A stretch of DNA of 64,000 nt from V1-33 sp039795165 (lineage in GTDB: Bacteria; Verrucomicrobiota; Verrucomicrobiia; Verrucomicrobiales; V1-33). The stretch's first letter is position 1, and every line of letters begins with the position of its first letter. Shown here piece after piece: positions 7,675 through 17,093 of this stretch. The stretch lies in contig JBDKER010000014.1 in NCBI GenBank assembly GCA_039795165.1, positions 1 to 64,000 of the forward strand, read 5' to 3'. Under the pieces are notes generated by a model. That model saw only the letters and a list, made by a program, of their open reading frames with translations. It was not told the DNA's origin and searched no databases. The translations under genes and the position numbers were made by a program.

Positions 7675-9423
7675 ATGAAAACGATCCTGAGAGTGCTGCC
7701 GTGGCTGCGTCGTCATCCGTGGCTCGCTGCCGCCCAGATTCTCTTTGCCGTTGCCGGCACGCTCGTGGTCCTTGTGCCCCCGAAGGCCGTCAGTGTCATT
7801 ATTGACGATGTCATCAAGGATGGAAGGGGTGACCTGCTGCTGCCGTGGGTGCTGATGGCGGCCGCCGCCTACTTCGGGCGCGATTTCTTCAATGCCCTGC
7901 GCATCCGCTGCAACAACACGCTCGAGCAGCATGTCATCTTCGATATCCGCAGCGACTTGTATGCGCGGCTTCAGCAACTGCCGCTGCCGTGGTTTGACCA
8001 GAAGCCGACGGGCGACCTCATGACCACGGTGGCGGAGGATGTCACGAGCATGGAGCGGGTGCTCATCGACGGGGTCGAGCAGGGACTGGTGGCCATTCTG
8101 CAGATTGCGGTCGTCAGTGCTGCCATGTTCTGGAAGGACCCCATGCTGGCGGCCGTGGCCCTTGTTCCGATTCCGTTTCTGGCGGCTGGAGCGCTCTGGT
8201 ACACGACGACCGCGCGGGGCCGCTACAAGCATGTCCGCAAGGCGACCAGCGAGATGAACAGCATGCTGCACGACAACATCAGCGGCATCCGGCAGATCAA
8301 GGCGTTCGGGATGGAAACAGCCGAGCACGGGCGCTTCAATGAATTCAGCGACCGGCTCCGCGCGGCCACCCTCCGGGTCATGCGCGCATGGTCGCTCTAC
8401 CGTCCGTCCATGAATTTCCTTGCGGCCACGGGTACGATTCTGGTGCTGTATTTCGGTGGGCAGCGGGTGCTCGCGGGAACCTTGTCGCTGGGTGATTTCA
8501 CCGGAGGATTCCTGTTCCTCATGCCGTTCCTCTACGAACCGATCGGGGCCCTGCACCAGCTCAATCAGATCCTCCAGGCGGGACGGGCGGCCGCCGACCG
8601 TGTCTTCGATGTGCTCGATGCCGAACCCGAGAAGAATGCGGCGTCGGGGGAACCCCTGCGGCTGACCGCGGGGCATGTGGAATTCGACCGCGTCACGTTC
8701 ACGTATTCCGGCAAGCAGGCCACCCTCAAAGGCGTTTCGCTGGAAGCAAGGCCCGGCCAGGTGGTCGCCCTCGTCGGTCCCACGGGTGCCGGGAAATCGA
8801 CGATCATCAATCTGCTCACGCGCTTCTATGAATGGGACGGCGGCGACATCCGCATTGATGGTCAGAGCCTCCGCGGCGTGGACAAACGAAGCCTGCGCGG
8901 TCATATCGGCTACGTCACGCAGGAGAGTTTTCTCTTCAATGGCACGGTAGGCGACAACCTGCGGATTGCGAAGCGCGATGCGACTGACGCAGAACTCTGG
9001 AGCGTGCTGGAAGCCGCCAATGCCCGTGGGTTCGTGGAACGTCTGCCGGAAACGCTCGACACGCAGGTCGGGGAACGCGGGGTCCGGCTCAGTGTCGGGG
9101 AAAAGCAGCGGCTCTCGATCGCCCGCGCCCTGCTCCGCAATCCGCCGATTCTTCTGCTCGACGAAGCCACTGCGAGTGTCGACACGGAAACCGAACGCCT
9201 CATTCAGCAGGCCCTTGAGCGCCTCATGGTGAACCGCACGTCCTTTGTGATTGCCCACCGGCTTTCCACCGTGCGCCATGCCGACCGCATCTACGTGCTC
9301 AATCTCGGAGAAGTGACGGAACAGGGAACGCACGCGGAATTGCTCGCCGCGGGCGGTCTCTACGCCGAACTCTGCCAGACGGCCTTCCTTGCCGACGAAG
9401 CGGAAACGGTGGCGGCCCCCTGA
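7675..9423 (+). CDS. msbA: MsbA-like ABC exporter (membrane domain fused to ATPase)
   Basis: 582 residues: a six-span transmembrane domain (1-320) followed by an ATPase domain. Walker A is GPTGAGKST, the Q-loop YVTQES, the signature LSVGEKQRLSIARALL, Walker B ILLLDEATASVD, and the H-loop IAHRLSTVRHADR. The signature is LSVGE instead of LSGGQ, a tolerated variant in this family. The nearest characterised relatives flip lipid A (MsbA) or export lipids or drugs; with lpx genes nearby, an MsbA role is reasonable but unproven. The start is the ATG before KTILRVLPWLRRHPW. The frame is open far upstream, but that part lies antisense to the SanA-like gene. Confidence 0.85.
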   Translation: MKTILRVLPWLRRHPWLAAAQILFAVAGTLVVLVPPKAVSVIIDDVIKDGRGDLLLPWVLMAAAAYFGRDFFNALRIRCNNTLEQHVIFDIRSDLYARLQQLPLPWFDQKPTGDLMTTVAEDVTSMERVLIDGVEQGLVAILQIAVVSAAMFWKDPMLAAVALVPIPFLAAGALWYTTTARGRYKHVRKATSEMNSMLHDNISGIRQIKAFGMETAEHGRFNEFSDRLRAATLRVMRAWSLYRPSMNFLAATGTILVLYFGGQRVLAGTLSLGDFTGGFLFLMPFLYEPIGALHQLNQILQAGRAAADRVFDVLDAEPEKNAASGEPLRLTAGHVEFDRVTFTYSGKQATLKGVSLEARPGQVVALVGPTGAGKSTIINLLTRFYEWDGGDIRIDGQSLRGVDKRSLRGHIGYVTQESFLFNGTVGDNLRIAKRDATDAELWSVLEAANARGFVERLPETLDTQVGERGVRLSVGEKQRLSIARALLRNPPILLLDEATASVDTETERLIQQALERLMVNRTSFVIAHRLSTVRHADRIYVLNLGEVTEQGTHAELLAAGGLYAELCQTAFLADEAETVAAP

Positions 9424-9493
9424 GTCCTGCCCCGCATCGCGGAGGCGGAATGCCCCTTGACCTTCGGGCGAGCGATTCAATCGTCTCCACCGT

Positions 9494-10294
9494 ATGATTT
9501 TCCCACTCCGGTTCTTCCTCGCGGTGTCGGCTGCCGCCGCGCTGAGTTCCTGCAGCACGGTCACCAATGCCGTCAATACGGCCGCGGACAAAACCATGGG
9601 CATCTTCCGGCCTCGCAATGCTGCCAGCCCGGAGGAACTCGCCGGAGATCCCGCTGCCCCAACCGGCCCGCTGCGCCCCGGCACCGCCTACCGCAATGCC
9701 GTCATGGTCGTCGACATCAACGGCAATACGCGCAAGATCGTCATGGAACTGCGCCCGGACATCGCCCCGAAGACCGTCGCCAACTTCCAGAAGCTGGTGC
9801 ATGCGAAATTCTACGATGGCCAGGCCTTCCACCGGGCCATGCAGGGATACCTTGTGCAGGCGGGCGACCCGGCCTCGCGCGACGATGGACGACGTTCCGA
9901 ATGGGGACTTTCCGACGCCGGCTACCGCCTCGCTCCCGAACTCTCCGGAATCCACGAAAAAGGAGCCATCGCCATGGCCCGTCAGGGACCCATCGATTCG
10001 CCCGACAAGCAGTCGAGCGGCAGCCAGTTCTACGTGATGCTCCGCTCAGCCAAGGCCCTCGATGGCAAGTACACCGTCTTCGGCAAGGTCACCTATGGCA
10101 TCGAAGCACTCGAAGCAATCGCCGGCATGGCCGTGGACACGAACGACTGCCCGACGCGCCGGTTTGAAATCCGCAGCATCAGACTCGTGCCACCGGACAG
10201 TCCAGAACTGCAGCCGGAACGTCTCAATCAGCGTGCCACGCAGAAGTACTCTGAAAAGGGGCCGTTCTCGAAGCTCATGGAGCGCTTCTGGTGA
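9494..10294 (+). CDS. Cyclophilin-type peptidyl-prolyl isomerase lipoprotein
   Basis: 266 residues. A signal peptide ending in a lipobox (AAALSSC, Cys near residue 20) predicts lipid anchoring in the cell envelope. The cyclophilin domain spans about residues 70-235: IVMELRPDIAPKTVANFQKL, FYDGQAFHRAMQGYLVQAGDP, SGSQFYVMLRSAKALDGKYTVFG (the SQF and LDGKYTVFG blocks) and VTYGIEALEAI. FHR supplies the catalytic arginine. It probably assists folding of envelope proteins. The 3' end overlaps the convergent NosR-ApbE gene by 20 bp. Confidence 0.92.
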   Translation: MIFPLRFFLAVSAAAALSSCSTVTNAVNTAADKTMGIFRPRNAASPEELAGDPAAPTGPLRPGTAYRNAVMVVDINGNTRKIVMELRPDIAPKTVANFQKLVHAKFYDGQAFHRAMQGYLVQAGDPASRDDGRRSEWGLSDAGYRLAPELSGIHEKGAIAMARQGPIDSPDKQSSGSQFYVMLRSAKALDGKYTVFGKVTYGIEALEAIAGMAVDTNDCPTRRFEIRSIRLVPPDSPELQPERLNQRATQKYSEKGPFSKLMERFW

Positions 10295-12869
10295 TCCGCG
10301 GGGCATTGTCCCACGCCTCCGAGACTTCCACCACGGGACCGTCCCCGGTTTCCCGCACGAAAAGGGCGGCGATTCCCATGCGGTCGGCCAGAGCGATCCC
10401 GTCTGACGTTCCGAGTACCGCGAGGGCGGTGGCCCAGCCGTCCGCAGACGATGATGATGCATCGCGCACGGTGACGCCTACGGTATCGTGTGACACCGGG
10501 CGGCCGTTCCGGGCGTCGATGAGGTGCGACCGCTGACCACGGCGGGCGCGGCTGGTTCCGCTCGTCGAGAGCGCGGCGTCGGCGAGCACGGTTTCTTGTC
10601 CGGTGGATGCGATGCGGACGTTCCAGCGGCCCCGGGCCCGCAGTTCACCACCGAGCGACAGCAGCCATGGACCGCTCACGGATTTGTCGAGAACCGACGC
10701 CATGGCGTCGAGCGCCTCACCTTCCCCGAGCGGCGTGAGGTCAAGGCGAACGACGGGGTCGTCGCGCCGCAGAAAACTGGCTCCGGCCTGCACTTTCCAC
10801 CAGCCGCAGCGGGCCCGCAGGGCATCGATTTCCTGAGCTTCCGGTTCACTGCCCTCCCGGGCCCCTGCCCCGAAGCCCCATGCGGCCACGATTGGCCCGA
10901 TGGTTGCATCGAAGGCTCCCGAGCTGGCTTCACTCAGTTGCCGGGCTTCCCTTGCCAATTCCGCAATCCATGCCGGCACGGGAAATTCCTGTCCGGCCCC
11001 GCTTCCGTGAAATGCCGAAAGCACGGAATCGCTCCGCCACGCGGAAATCCCGTGGTCCACCCGTGCCAGTTCGGCTTCGAGCTGACTGCGCAGACCATCG
11101 GGAACCGGAGAACGTAGCTGCAGCGACCAATTGGTGCCGAAAGCGTTACCGCTGAGGCGGTGCGGGGTGGATTCGGCCACCGCCGCAGGCCGATCCCAGC
11201 CCGCCTGCAGCCGCAGCCATGGGAACCAAGCTACGGCGACACAGGCCAACGCCATGGCGTCGCTCCAAGCCCACGGCCGACCACCCGAGCGCCGCAGGAA
11301 CCGCAGCAGCGCACCAGTCGGGCATCCGTAACGGCAGTACGCCTGCGGAATCACAAGGGCAGCCCCGAGTCCGAGCACGGCGAGCACCCACGAAGCCATT
11401 CCCGCAACCCGCGGGACCCATGCATCGAAAGCCTCGAAATCCGCCAGCGGCCAACCCCATGACAGGGCGACGGACAGAAACGCCAGCACCAGCAGCAATC
11501 CGGGCACACGGCGCAGCCACCGATCCCAGCGCGCCGGAACCGCCCTCGTCCGCAGCCGCCCACCCAGCCATTCCTGCAGCGCCCCGTGCGGACAGATCTG
11601 ATGGCAATACACCTGCCGGCCGGTCGCCACGGGCATCAGCAGCGCCACGGCTGCGAGCAGAACCATGCCCGGCATGACCCGCCAGCCCACGCCATGCCGC
11701 ATCCAGCCCTCGAACAGCGGCAGGGCCAGCAGCGACCCGAGCCAGACGCCTGGAACAAGCAAAAGCACAACCTGCCACGTCCGCCGCAGCCAGCGCCGCC
11801 CTCGCCAGCCACTTAATGACATTCCCACCCCCCCTAGCGCCACCAGTCCCAAGGCAAGATCAGCCAGCGGCAGGGCGCGCACCGCCCCCTTCCCTGCATC
11901 GCCGCGGGTTGCCTTGCCCGCTTCCGCACAACGCAGCCGCACACTCTCCGCCACCGCAAAACTCGTCAGCGTCGCCCCGCTTACGCCTTCAATGCCCGCC
12001 TGCGCAAAATCCATCGCGGCCACCTCCTTCACTGTCTTTCCCCTGAAGGCCTCGAGCCATCCCGTGTCTTCCCGCACATAGCCCACATACGGCTCGTTGT
12101 CTTCACTCTGCCGCATTTTCACGCCAACCACCGTCTGCCCGACCGCATCCAGTCCGATGAGGACTTCGGTCGCTCCCTGGTACCCCCGCACCCCGTCCGC
12201 CCACGGAGCACTGCGCAGCACTTCGCCGAGAATTTCTCCCGTCCGATCCAGCACCCGCCAGCCATTCCCCCAAGCCGCCAGCGATGCCGCCGCCGGAAAT
12301 AATTCCCGCACTTCCTCCAGCGTCACAGGCTCCGGAAAACGCACGGATTTCCCCTCCGCCACGCCACCCAGCCGCCGCAGCAGCGATTCCCGGATCGCCC
12401 GCGAGGTCAGGGTCGATCCGGCCACGGCCACGTCGGGAACGTCAGTTCCGCGCTGCCAGCCATCCAAATGACCCCGGAAGGCCGCGTCGGACCGCACCTG
12501 CGCCACATGTTCCTCCGTGTCCGCACTCGCCAGAATCTCCCATCCCACCAGCCGTCCATCCGTCCCCATGCCCGCCACCACCTGCGTCGGCCCCGCATAT
12601 CCTTTGACTTCCCGCTGATCCGGCTGCGTGAGCAGAACCTTGCCCAGCACGACGCCGTTGCCGTCACGCACGTCCTGCATGCCGGCACCCGGCTCCCGCA
12701 GTCCCACTGCGACGGCCTCCGGAAAAACGAGCCGCGCCTCGGTCAGCGTCACGCCGCGGCCTTCCTGGGCCTCCGCCCAGCGGAGCGACTGCCGCACACC
12801 GGCCGCCGCCAGCAGCACCAGCACGGCCCTCAGCCATGCCACCAGCCACGCTTTTTTGAAAGGCTCCAT
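10275..12869 (-). CDS. NosR-like flavoprotein / polyferredoxin-like membrane protein fused to ApbE
   Basis: 864 residues, a composite redox protein. After one N-terminal span come two periplasmic FMN-binding domains. The second ends SGATLTS (297-303, Thr300 the expected covalent FMN site); the first ends in the looser AGSTLTS (Thr153). Several membrane spans follow, with two cytoplasmic YCxxxCP motifs: CHQICPHGA (Cys422/426) and CRYGCPTGA (Cys512/516), as in the NosR/RnfD-like 4Fe-4S binding family. From about 569 to the end lies an ApbE domain, the FAD:protein FMN transferase that attaches FMN to such threonines (GNAFGTNW, GAFDATIGPIV, ALSTSG, HLIDARNG). The usual DLGGIAKG motif reads DLTPLGEG, so activity needs checking. 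Start chosen at MEPFKKAW, giving the N-terminal span. No nosZ is nearby. The 3' end overlaps the cyclophilin gene by 20 bp. Confidence 0.88.
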   Translation of the reverse strand: MEPFKKAWLVAWLRAVLVLLAAAGVRQSLRWAEAQEGRGVTLTEARLVFPEAVAVGLREPGAGMQDVRDGNGVVLGKVLLTQPDQREVKGYAGPTQVVAGMGTDGRLVGWEILASADTEEHVAQVRSDAAFRGHLDGWQRGTDVPDVAVAGSTLTSRAIRESLLRRLGGVAEGKSVRFPEPVTLEEVRELFPAAASLAAWGNGWRVLDRTGEILGEVLRSAPWADGVRGYQGATEVLIGLDAVGQTVVGVKMRQSEDNEPYVGYVREDTGWLEAFRGKTVKEVAAMDFAQAGIEGVSGATLTSFAVAESVRLRCAEAGKATRGDAGKGAVRALPLADLALGLVALGGVGMSLSGWRGRRWLRRTWQVVLLLVPGVWLGSLLALPLFEGWMRHGVGWRVMPGMVLLAAVALLMPVATGRQVYCHQICPHGALQEWLGGRLRTRAVPARWDRWLRRVPGLLLVLAFLSVALSWGWPLADFEAFDAWVPRVAGMASWVLAVLGLGAALVIPQAYCRYGCPTGALLRFLRRSGGRPWAWSDAMALACVAVAWFPWLRLQAGWDRPAAVAESTPHRLSGNAFGTNWSLQLRSPVPDGLRSQLEAELARVDHGISAWRSDSVLSAFHGSGAGQEFPVPAWIAELAREARQLSEASSGAFDATIGPIVAAWGFGAGAREGSEPEAQEIDALRARCGWWKVQAGASFLRRDDPVVRLDLTPLGEGEALDAMASVLDKSVSGPWLLSLGGELRARGRWNVRIASTGQETVLADAALSTSGTSRARRGQRSHLIDARNGRPVSHDTVGVTVRDASSSSADGWATALAVLGTSDGIALADRMGIAALFVRETGDGPVVEVSEAWDNAPRITRSAP

Positions 12870-13002
12870 GCGACACCATCCAAAACCAGAGCAACGCCCG
12901 CGCGCCACCGGAATCTCCTGCTGATCAGCAAACTGCAGGCACTCCCGCCTTGCCAACCCCTGGAGGCACTCTCAATGTTCCTCCAGTCATTTCATCCGCT
13001 CC

Positions 13003-13800
13003 GTGATCACGTCCATCTTCAACTGGATCAGCAGCCTCCCCATGTGGGCGGCCGTTGCTGTCACCGGGCTGACCTGCGCAGTTGCCACCTGCCTTTTTCT
13101 CGCCGCTTTCTCCCCCATCGCCAGCCGCCTGCTCCGGGATGACAAGGACACACGCGAACTCTTCGGCTACACGCTCCTCGCCTTCGGTGTCTTCTACGCC
13201 CTCCTCGTCGGTCTCCTCACCATCGCCACGTATTCCACCTTCAATTCCGTCCGCCACATGGTCGGCCGCGAAGCTTCCTCGCTGGCTGCCCTCTACCGCT
13301 CGGTTTCAGGATACCCCGAAAGCGTCCGTCCCTCCCTGCAGGGCGATCTCCGGGAATATGCCGACTTCCTCATCGACGACGCATGGGAACTGCAGTCGCG
13401 CGGCATCATTGCTTCCGGCGGCGTCCCCATCATGAACCGCTTCCAGCGGAACCTGACGTCCTTCGAACCATCCACCAAAGGCCAGGAAATCCTTCATGCG
13501 GAAACCCTCCGCATGTTCACCGAGAATACCCTCTTCCGGCGGGAACGCATGCGCAGCGTCGTGGCAGGCTTGCCTTCCCTCATGTGGTTCCTCGTCGGCA
13601 GCGGAGCCATCCTGCTTCTTCTCCTCATCACCTGCTACCGCATCCGACGCGGCATCCAGTACTTCCTGGGAGCCAGCATCGCCTTCTTTCTCGGCATCAT
13701 GATCCTCATCATCTCGGCCCTCGACCACCCCTACCGCGGTGTCCTCAAGGTCGATTCCAGACCGTTCCAGCTCGTCCGCGAGCAACTCATGCAGCCGTAA
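13003..13800 (+). CDS. DUF4239 (bestrophin-like) membrane protein
   Basis: 265 residues with two membrane spans near the N terminus, a soluble middle part, and two more spans near the C terminus (LMWFLVGSGAILLLLLITC and YFLGASIAFFLGIMILII, each 19 or fewer residues). DHPYRGVLKVDSRPFQL at the end and FNSVRHMVGREASSLAALYR in the middle are hallmarks of DUF4239, a family of unknown function distantly linked to bestrophin channels. The start codon is GTG; no in-frame ATG lies just upstream. It reads toward prfB with an 80-bp gap. Confidence 0.82.
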   Translation: MITSIFNWISSLPMWAAVAVTGLTCAVATCLFLAAFSPIASRLLRDDKDTRELFGYTLLAFGVFYALLVGLLTIATYSTFNSVRHMVGREASSLAALYRSVSGYPESVRPSLQGDLREYADFLIDDAWELQSRGIIASGGVPIMNRFQRNLTSFEPSTKGQEILHAETLRMFTENTLFRRERMRSVVAGLPSLMWFLVGSGAILLLLLITCYRIRRGIQYFLGASIAFFLGIMILIISALDHPYRGVLKVDSRPFQLVREQLMQP

Positions 13801-13879
13801 GGGGACAGGGAAATCTCCTTCCCAGCCAAAAGCCCGCTTGCACGCAGGGCCAGGCAGCCCTCCTTCCCACTTCACTTTC

Positions 13880-15017
13880 ATGGATTCTCCCAACAACGCC
13901 CTCACGATCGACCTCCAGGCGTTCGGCACCAGCGCCCTCCATGCGCGCATGGCCGAACTCCGGAGGTATCTTTGACTTGCCTGCCCTAGAACTCCGCTTT
14001 GCGGAACTGGAGCAGAAAATGTCCGCCCCGGACTTCTGGGACAATGCCTCCCTCGCCCGCACGGTCGGTTCCGAACGCTCAGCCATCGGACAGAAAATCA
14101 AGACGTTCCGCGACATCGAAGGACGGCTCAACGACTTCGATGTCCTCCTCGAATACGCGGAAAGCGATCCCGAACTGCGGCTCGAAGCCCGCGATGAATT
14201 CCCGCGCATCACGAAGGCGCTCGACGACTTCGAAGTGCTCACGCTCATGTCCGGGGCGCTCGACAACAGCAATGCGTTCCTCACGGTGCACGCCGGAGCC
14301 GGCGGCACAGAAGCCTGCGACTGGGCGGAAATGCTGTACCGCATGTACGCCCGCTGGTCCGACCTCCATGGCCTCACCGCGGAAATGATCGACTTCACCG
14401 AAGGGGAAGGAGCGGGCTTCCGCTCGGTTACCATGAAGGTCAGCGGTCCCTACGCCTACGGATACCTGCAGAACGAACGCGGCGTGCACCGCCTCGTCCG
14501 CATTTCCCCCTTCGATTCCCAGAACCGCCGCCATACGTCGTTCTGCAGCATCGATGTCGTCCCCGAAATCGACGACACCATCAATATCGAGATCCGCGAC
14601 GTCGACCTAGAAATCGATACCTACCGCGCCGGCGGCAAGGGCGGGCAGAACGTCAACAAGGTGGAAACCGCTGTCCGCATCACCCATAAGCCTTCCGGAG
14701 TCGTGGTCGCCTGCCAGAACGAACGTTCCCAAGGCAAGAACAAGGAACTCGCCATGGGCATGCTCAAGGCCAAGCTCTATCAGATCGAACAGGACAAGAA
14801 AAAGGCGGAAGTCGAACGCAGTTACGACCTGAAGGGCGAAATCGCATGGGGTAGCCAGATCCGTTCCTACGTTTTCCAGCCGTATCAGATGGTCAAGGAC
14901 CACCGCACAGGATGCAAGACCGGCAACATCACCGCCGTCATGGACGGTGACATCGACGCCTTCATCGAAGCCAAACTCCGCGGACAGACCACCGACGGCG
15001 ACGACGACGACGTCTGA
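13880..15017 (+). CDS. prfB: Peptide chain release factor 2, with programmed +1 frameshift
   Basis: RF2, 378 residues after a +1 frameshift: join 13880-13972 and 13974-15017. It releases peptides at UGA and UAA stop codons. The zero frame reads MDSPNNALTIDLQAFGTS and on to RRYL, then stops at TGA (13973-13975); the +1 frame continues DLPALELRFAELEQKMSAPDFW. Domain 2 and the GGQ domain are intact: AGAGGTEACDWAEML, RISPFDSQNRRHTSF and AGGKGGQNVNKVETAVRI, whose GGQ contacts the ribosomal peptidyl transferase centre. Start ATG at 13880; no Shine-Dalgarno is visible. The frameshift makes synthesis self-limiting: abundant RF2 stops at TGA, scarce RF2 allows the shift. Confidence 0.96.
13961..13976 (+). 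promoter_or_regulatory. prfB programmed frameshift site
   Basis: The sequence cggaggtatctttgac contains, in order, a Shine-Dalgarno-like GGAGG, the slippery codon CTT and the in-frame stop TGA followed by C. This is the classical RF2 frameshift arrangement, with the SD-like element 3 nt before CTT. The ribosome slips from CTT to TTT and resumes at GAC. Confidence 0.95.
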
Positions 15018-15021
15018 GCAG

Positions 15022-15069
15022 GAAGGAAAAAGATCAGGCCGGGCAGCTCACAGCTTCCACCCGGCCTGA
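15022..15069 (-). terminator. Intrinsic terminator of leuC
   Basis: A perfect 10-bp stem tcaggccggg (15034-15043) / cccggcctga (15060-15069) with a 16-nt loop. On the minus strand it is followed by TCTTTTTCCTTCC, a T-rich tract, so it ends transcripts arriving from leuC, whose stop is 30 bp away. On the plus strand, prfB side, no T-run follows. Confidence 0.75.
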
Positions 15070-15099
15070 CGAGAATGAGCGGTCGGATCCGCGCGCCAT

Positions 15100-16527
15100 T
15101 CAGACGCCGGCTGGTTCGCCGACTCCGAAGACTTCGCGTGCATCGGAGACGACTCCGGTGACGGCGGCGGCGGCGACCATGAGTGGGCTCATGAGGATGG
15201 TGCGGCCCGTGGGACTGCCTTGACGGCCCTTGAAGTTCCGGTTCGACGACGACGCACAGAGCTGGTCGCCCACGAGCTTGTCGGGATTCATGGCAAGGCA
15301 CATCGAACATCCGGCACCGCGCCATTCGAATCCGGCAGCTGCGAAAATCCGGTCGATACCTTCCTGACGGCAGAGGTGATCGACGATCTGACTGCCGGGA
15401 ACGGCGATGGCCTTGACGTGCGGGGAAACCCTGCGGCCTTCGAGGTACCGGGCGACTTCCCGGAAATCGCTGAGGCGGCCATTCGTGCAGGAACCGACGA
15501 AGGCGACATCGATCTTCGTGCCCTTGATGGGGGCTCCGGCCGGAAGCTTCATGTATTCAAGAGCCTCGGCAATGCTGGCGCGCTCGGCTTCGCTGTCCGC
15601 CTGCGCTGGATCGGGCACGATGCTGTCGATGCTGAAGCCCTGATCAGGACTAATGCCCCATGTCACCGTCGGCGCGATGTCTTCAGCCCGGATGTTCACA
15701 ACGTCGTCGTAGACGGCATCGACATCGCTGGCGAACGAGCGCCAGCGTTCCACCGCCGCATCCCACTCGGCACCCGACGGGCAATACGGACGGCCCTTGA
15801 GATAGGCGAACGTCTTCTCATCGGGATTCACGTAGCCACAGCGCGCACCACCTTCGATCGACATGTTGCAGACCGTCATCCGTTCTTCGACCGAGAAGCG
15901 GTCGAACACTTCGCCGCCGTATTCGTAAGCGTAACCGATCCCGCCCTTGGCCCCGAGCTGGGCAATGATGTGCAGAATGACGTCCTTCGCATAAACTCCC
16001 GGGCGAAGCTCGCCATCGACATTGATCCGGCGCACCTTCGGCTTGCTCATGGCCATGGTCTGCGTCGCCAGAACATCGCGTACCTGCGTGGTGCCGATGC
16101 CGAAGGCCACCGCTCCGAAGGCCCCGTGCGTCGCCGTATGACTGTCCCCGCAGGCAATCGTGGTGCCGGGCTGCGTGATGCCCTGTTCCGGTCCCACCAC
16201 ATGCACAATCCCCTGCTTGCCGCTGCTCAGGTCAAAGTAGGTGATCCCGAATTCCACGGCATTGCGCCGAAGTTCCCGGATCATCTCGGCGGCCAGCGGG
16301 TCCGCAAAGGGTTCCACCTGGCTGTCCGTCGGAACGATGTGGTCCACCGTGGCAAAGGTCCGGTGAGGGTACTTCACGGGCAACCCAAGGTCACGCAGCA
16401 TCCCGAACGCCTGCGGACTGGTCACCTCGTGAATGAGATGCGTCCCGATGAGGAGCTGGGTCTGACCATTGGGAAGCTTCCGGACCGTGTGCGCTTCCCA
16501 GACCTTTTCGAACAGTGTTTTTCCCAT
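15100..16527 (-). CDS. leuC: 3-isopropylmalate dehydratase large subunit
   Basis: 475 residues, normal for the bacterial LeuC subfamily. With LeuD it isomerises 2- to 3-isopropylmalate in leucine biosynthesis using a 4Fe-4S cluster. Cluster ligands are in GSCTNGR and GAGCSMCLAMNPD. CGDSHTATHGAFGA, VTWGISPDQG and the N-terminal LFEKVWEAHTV identify LeuC rather than aconitase. No leuD is adjacent in the window, which is unusual since leuCD are commonly paired; it must lie elsewhere. The gene is monocistronic with its own terminator. No Shine-Dalgarno sequence precedes the ATG. Confidence 0.95.
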   Translation of the reverse strand: MGKTLFEKVWEAHTVRKLPNGQTQLLIGTHLIHEVTSPQAFGMLRDLGLPVKYPHRTFATVDHIVPTDSQVEPFADPLAAEMIRELRRNAVEFGITYFDLSSGKQGIVHVVGPEQGITQPGTTIACGDSHTATHGAFGAVAFGIGTTQVRDVLATQTMAMSKPKVRRINVDGELRPGVYAKDVILHIIAQLGAKGGIGYAYEYGGEVFDRFSVEERMTVCNMSIEGGARCGYVNPDEKTFAYLKGRPYCPSGAEWDAAVERWRSFASDVDAVYDDVVNIRAEDIAPTVTWGISPDQGFSIDSIVPDPAQADSEAERASIAEALEYMKLPAGAPIKGTKIDVAFVGSCTNGRLSDFREVARYLEGRRVSPHVKAIAVPGSQIVDHLCRQEGIDRIFAAAGFEWRGAGCSMCLAMNPDKLVGDQLCASSSNRNFKGRQGSPTGRTILMSPLMVAAAAVTGVVSDAREVFGVGEPAGV

Positions 16528-16700
16528 GTGATGAAGTGGCAGGCAAAAAAATTGTAGGCCCTTTCCGTATCACGCCGCCAGCCCCCGGCAAGGGGCGGTC
16601 TGCAAAAGTTGCAGCGGCTGGCCTCCGTCGAAGCTTGACGCCGCCCGCCCTGCCCGCATCATCCAGATGGGCCATCCCACCAACGCGCAGCCCCGCCGCC

Positions 16701-17015
16701 ATGATCAAGTACTACCTGCCTCACCTCATCTTCTTCGGCGTCTTCTGCCTCGCCATCACACCCGTCCTTTTCTATTACCAGCGCCGCAGCCCAAACCCAC
16801 GCTTCCGCCCGGGCCTCGGCGAAATGACCATGGTCACCATCATGGCCCTCTTCTTCGGCGGTCTCGCTTCCTACGGCCTCGGCTCGCTCTTCCGGGGCGA
16901 CCAGAACCTCCGGCAGTACCTCACACGACCCGATGAAGGAGCCGGCTGGTCCCGCGGCACGACCGGTCCGCAGGAAAGCGACGACGATTCCCCTAGCCCG
17001 GGGCCGGGTCGGTAA
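16701..17015 (+). CDS. Small two-span membrane protein, unknown
   Basis: 104 residues. Two hydrophobic helices, YYLPHLIFFGVFCLAITPVL (about residues 4-23) and MVTIMALFFGGLASYGLGSL (about 44-63), are followed by a hydrophilic, Asp/Ser/Pro-rich tail ending DDDSPSPGPGR. No family recognised. Start chosen at MIKYYLPH; the frame extends upstream across the leuC promoter region with no protein-like content. A possible promoter, TTGACG (16635-16640), 16 bp, CATCAT (16657-16662), lies 38 bp upstream. It precedes ssb by 78 bp. Confidence 0.65.
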   Translation: MIKYYLPHLIFFGVFCLAITPVLFYYQRRSPNPRFRPGLGEMTMVTIMALFFGGLASYGLGSLFRGDQNLRQYLTRPDEGAGWSRGTTGPQESDDDSPSPGPGR

Positions 17016-17031
17016 ACCCGAGGAATCCCGA

Positions 17032-17060
17032 TTGCCCGACTGTTCCCCATCGCTTTTAAT
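17032..17060 (+). promoter_or_regulatory. Putative sigma-70-type promoter of ssb
   Basis: TTGCCC (17032-17037), a 17-bp spacer and TTTAAT (17055-17060), 33 bp before the ssb ATG. Spacing is ideal and both boxes are near consensus in otherwise GC-rich DNA. Inferred by eye only. Confidence 0.45.
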
Positions 17061-17093
17061 GCGGACTCCTCCAACCAATTTCCTCTTACCTGT

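Noticed and set aside
7615..9684. 689-residue minus-strand frame opposite the MsbA-like gene
   Set aside because: No family features; antisense shadow of codon bias.
13880..13975. prfB as a frameshifted pseudogene
   Set aside because: The break is the conserved programmed frameshift site, not a mutation.
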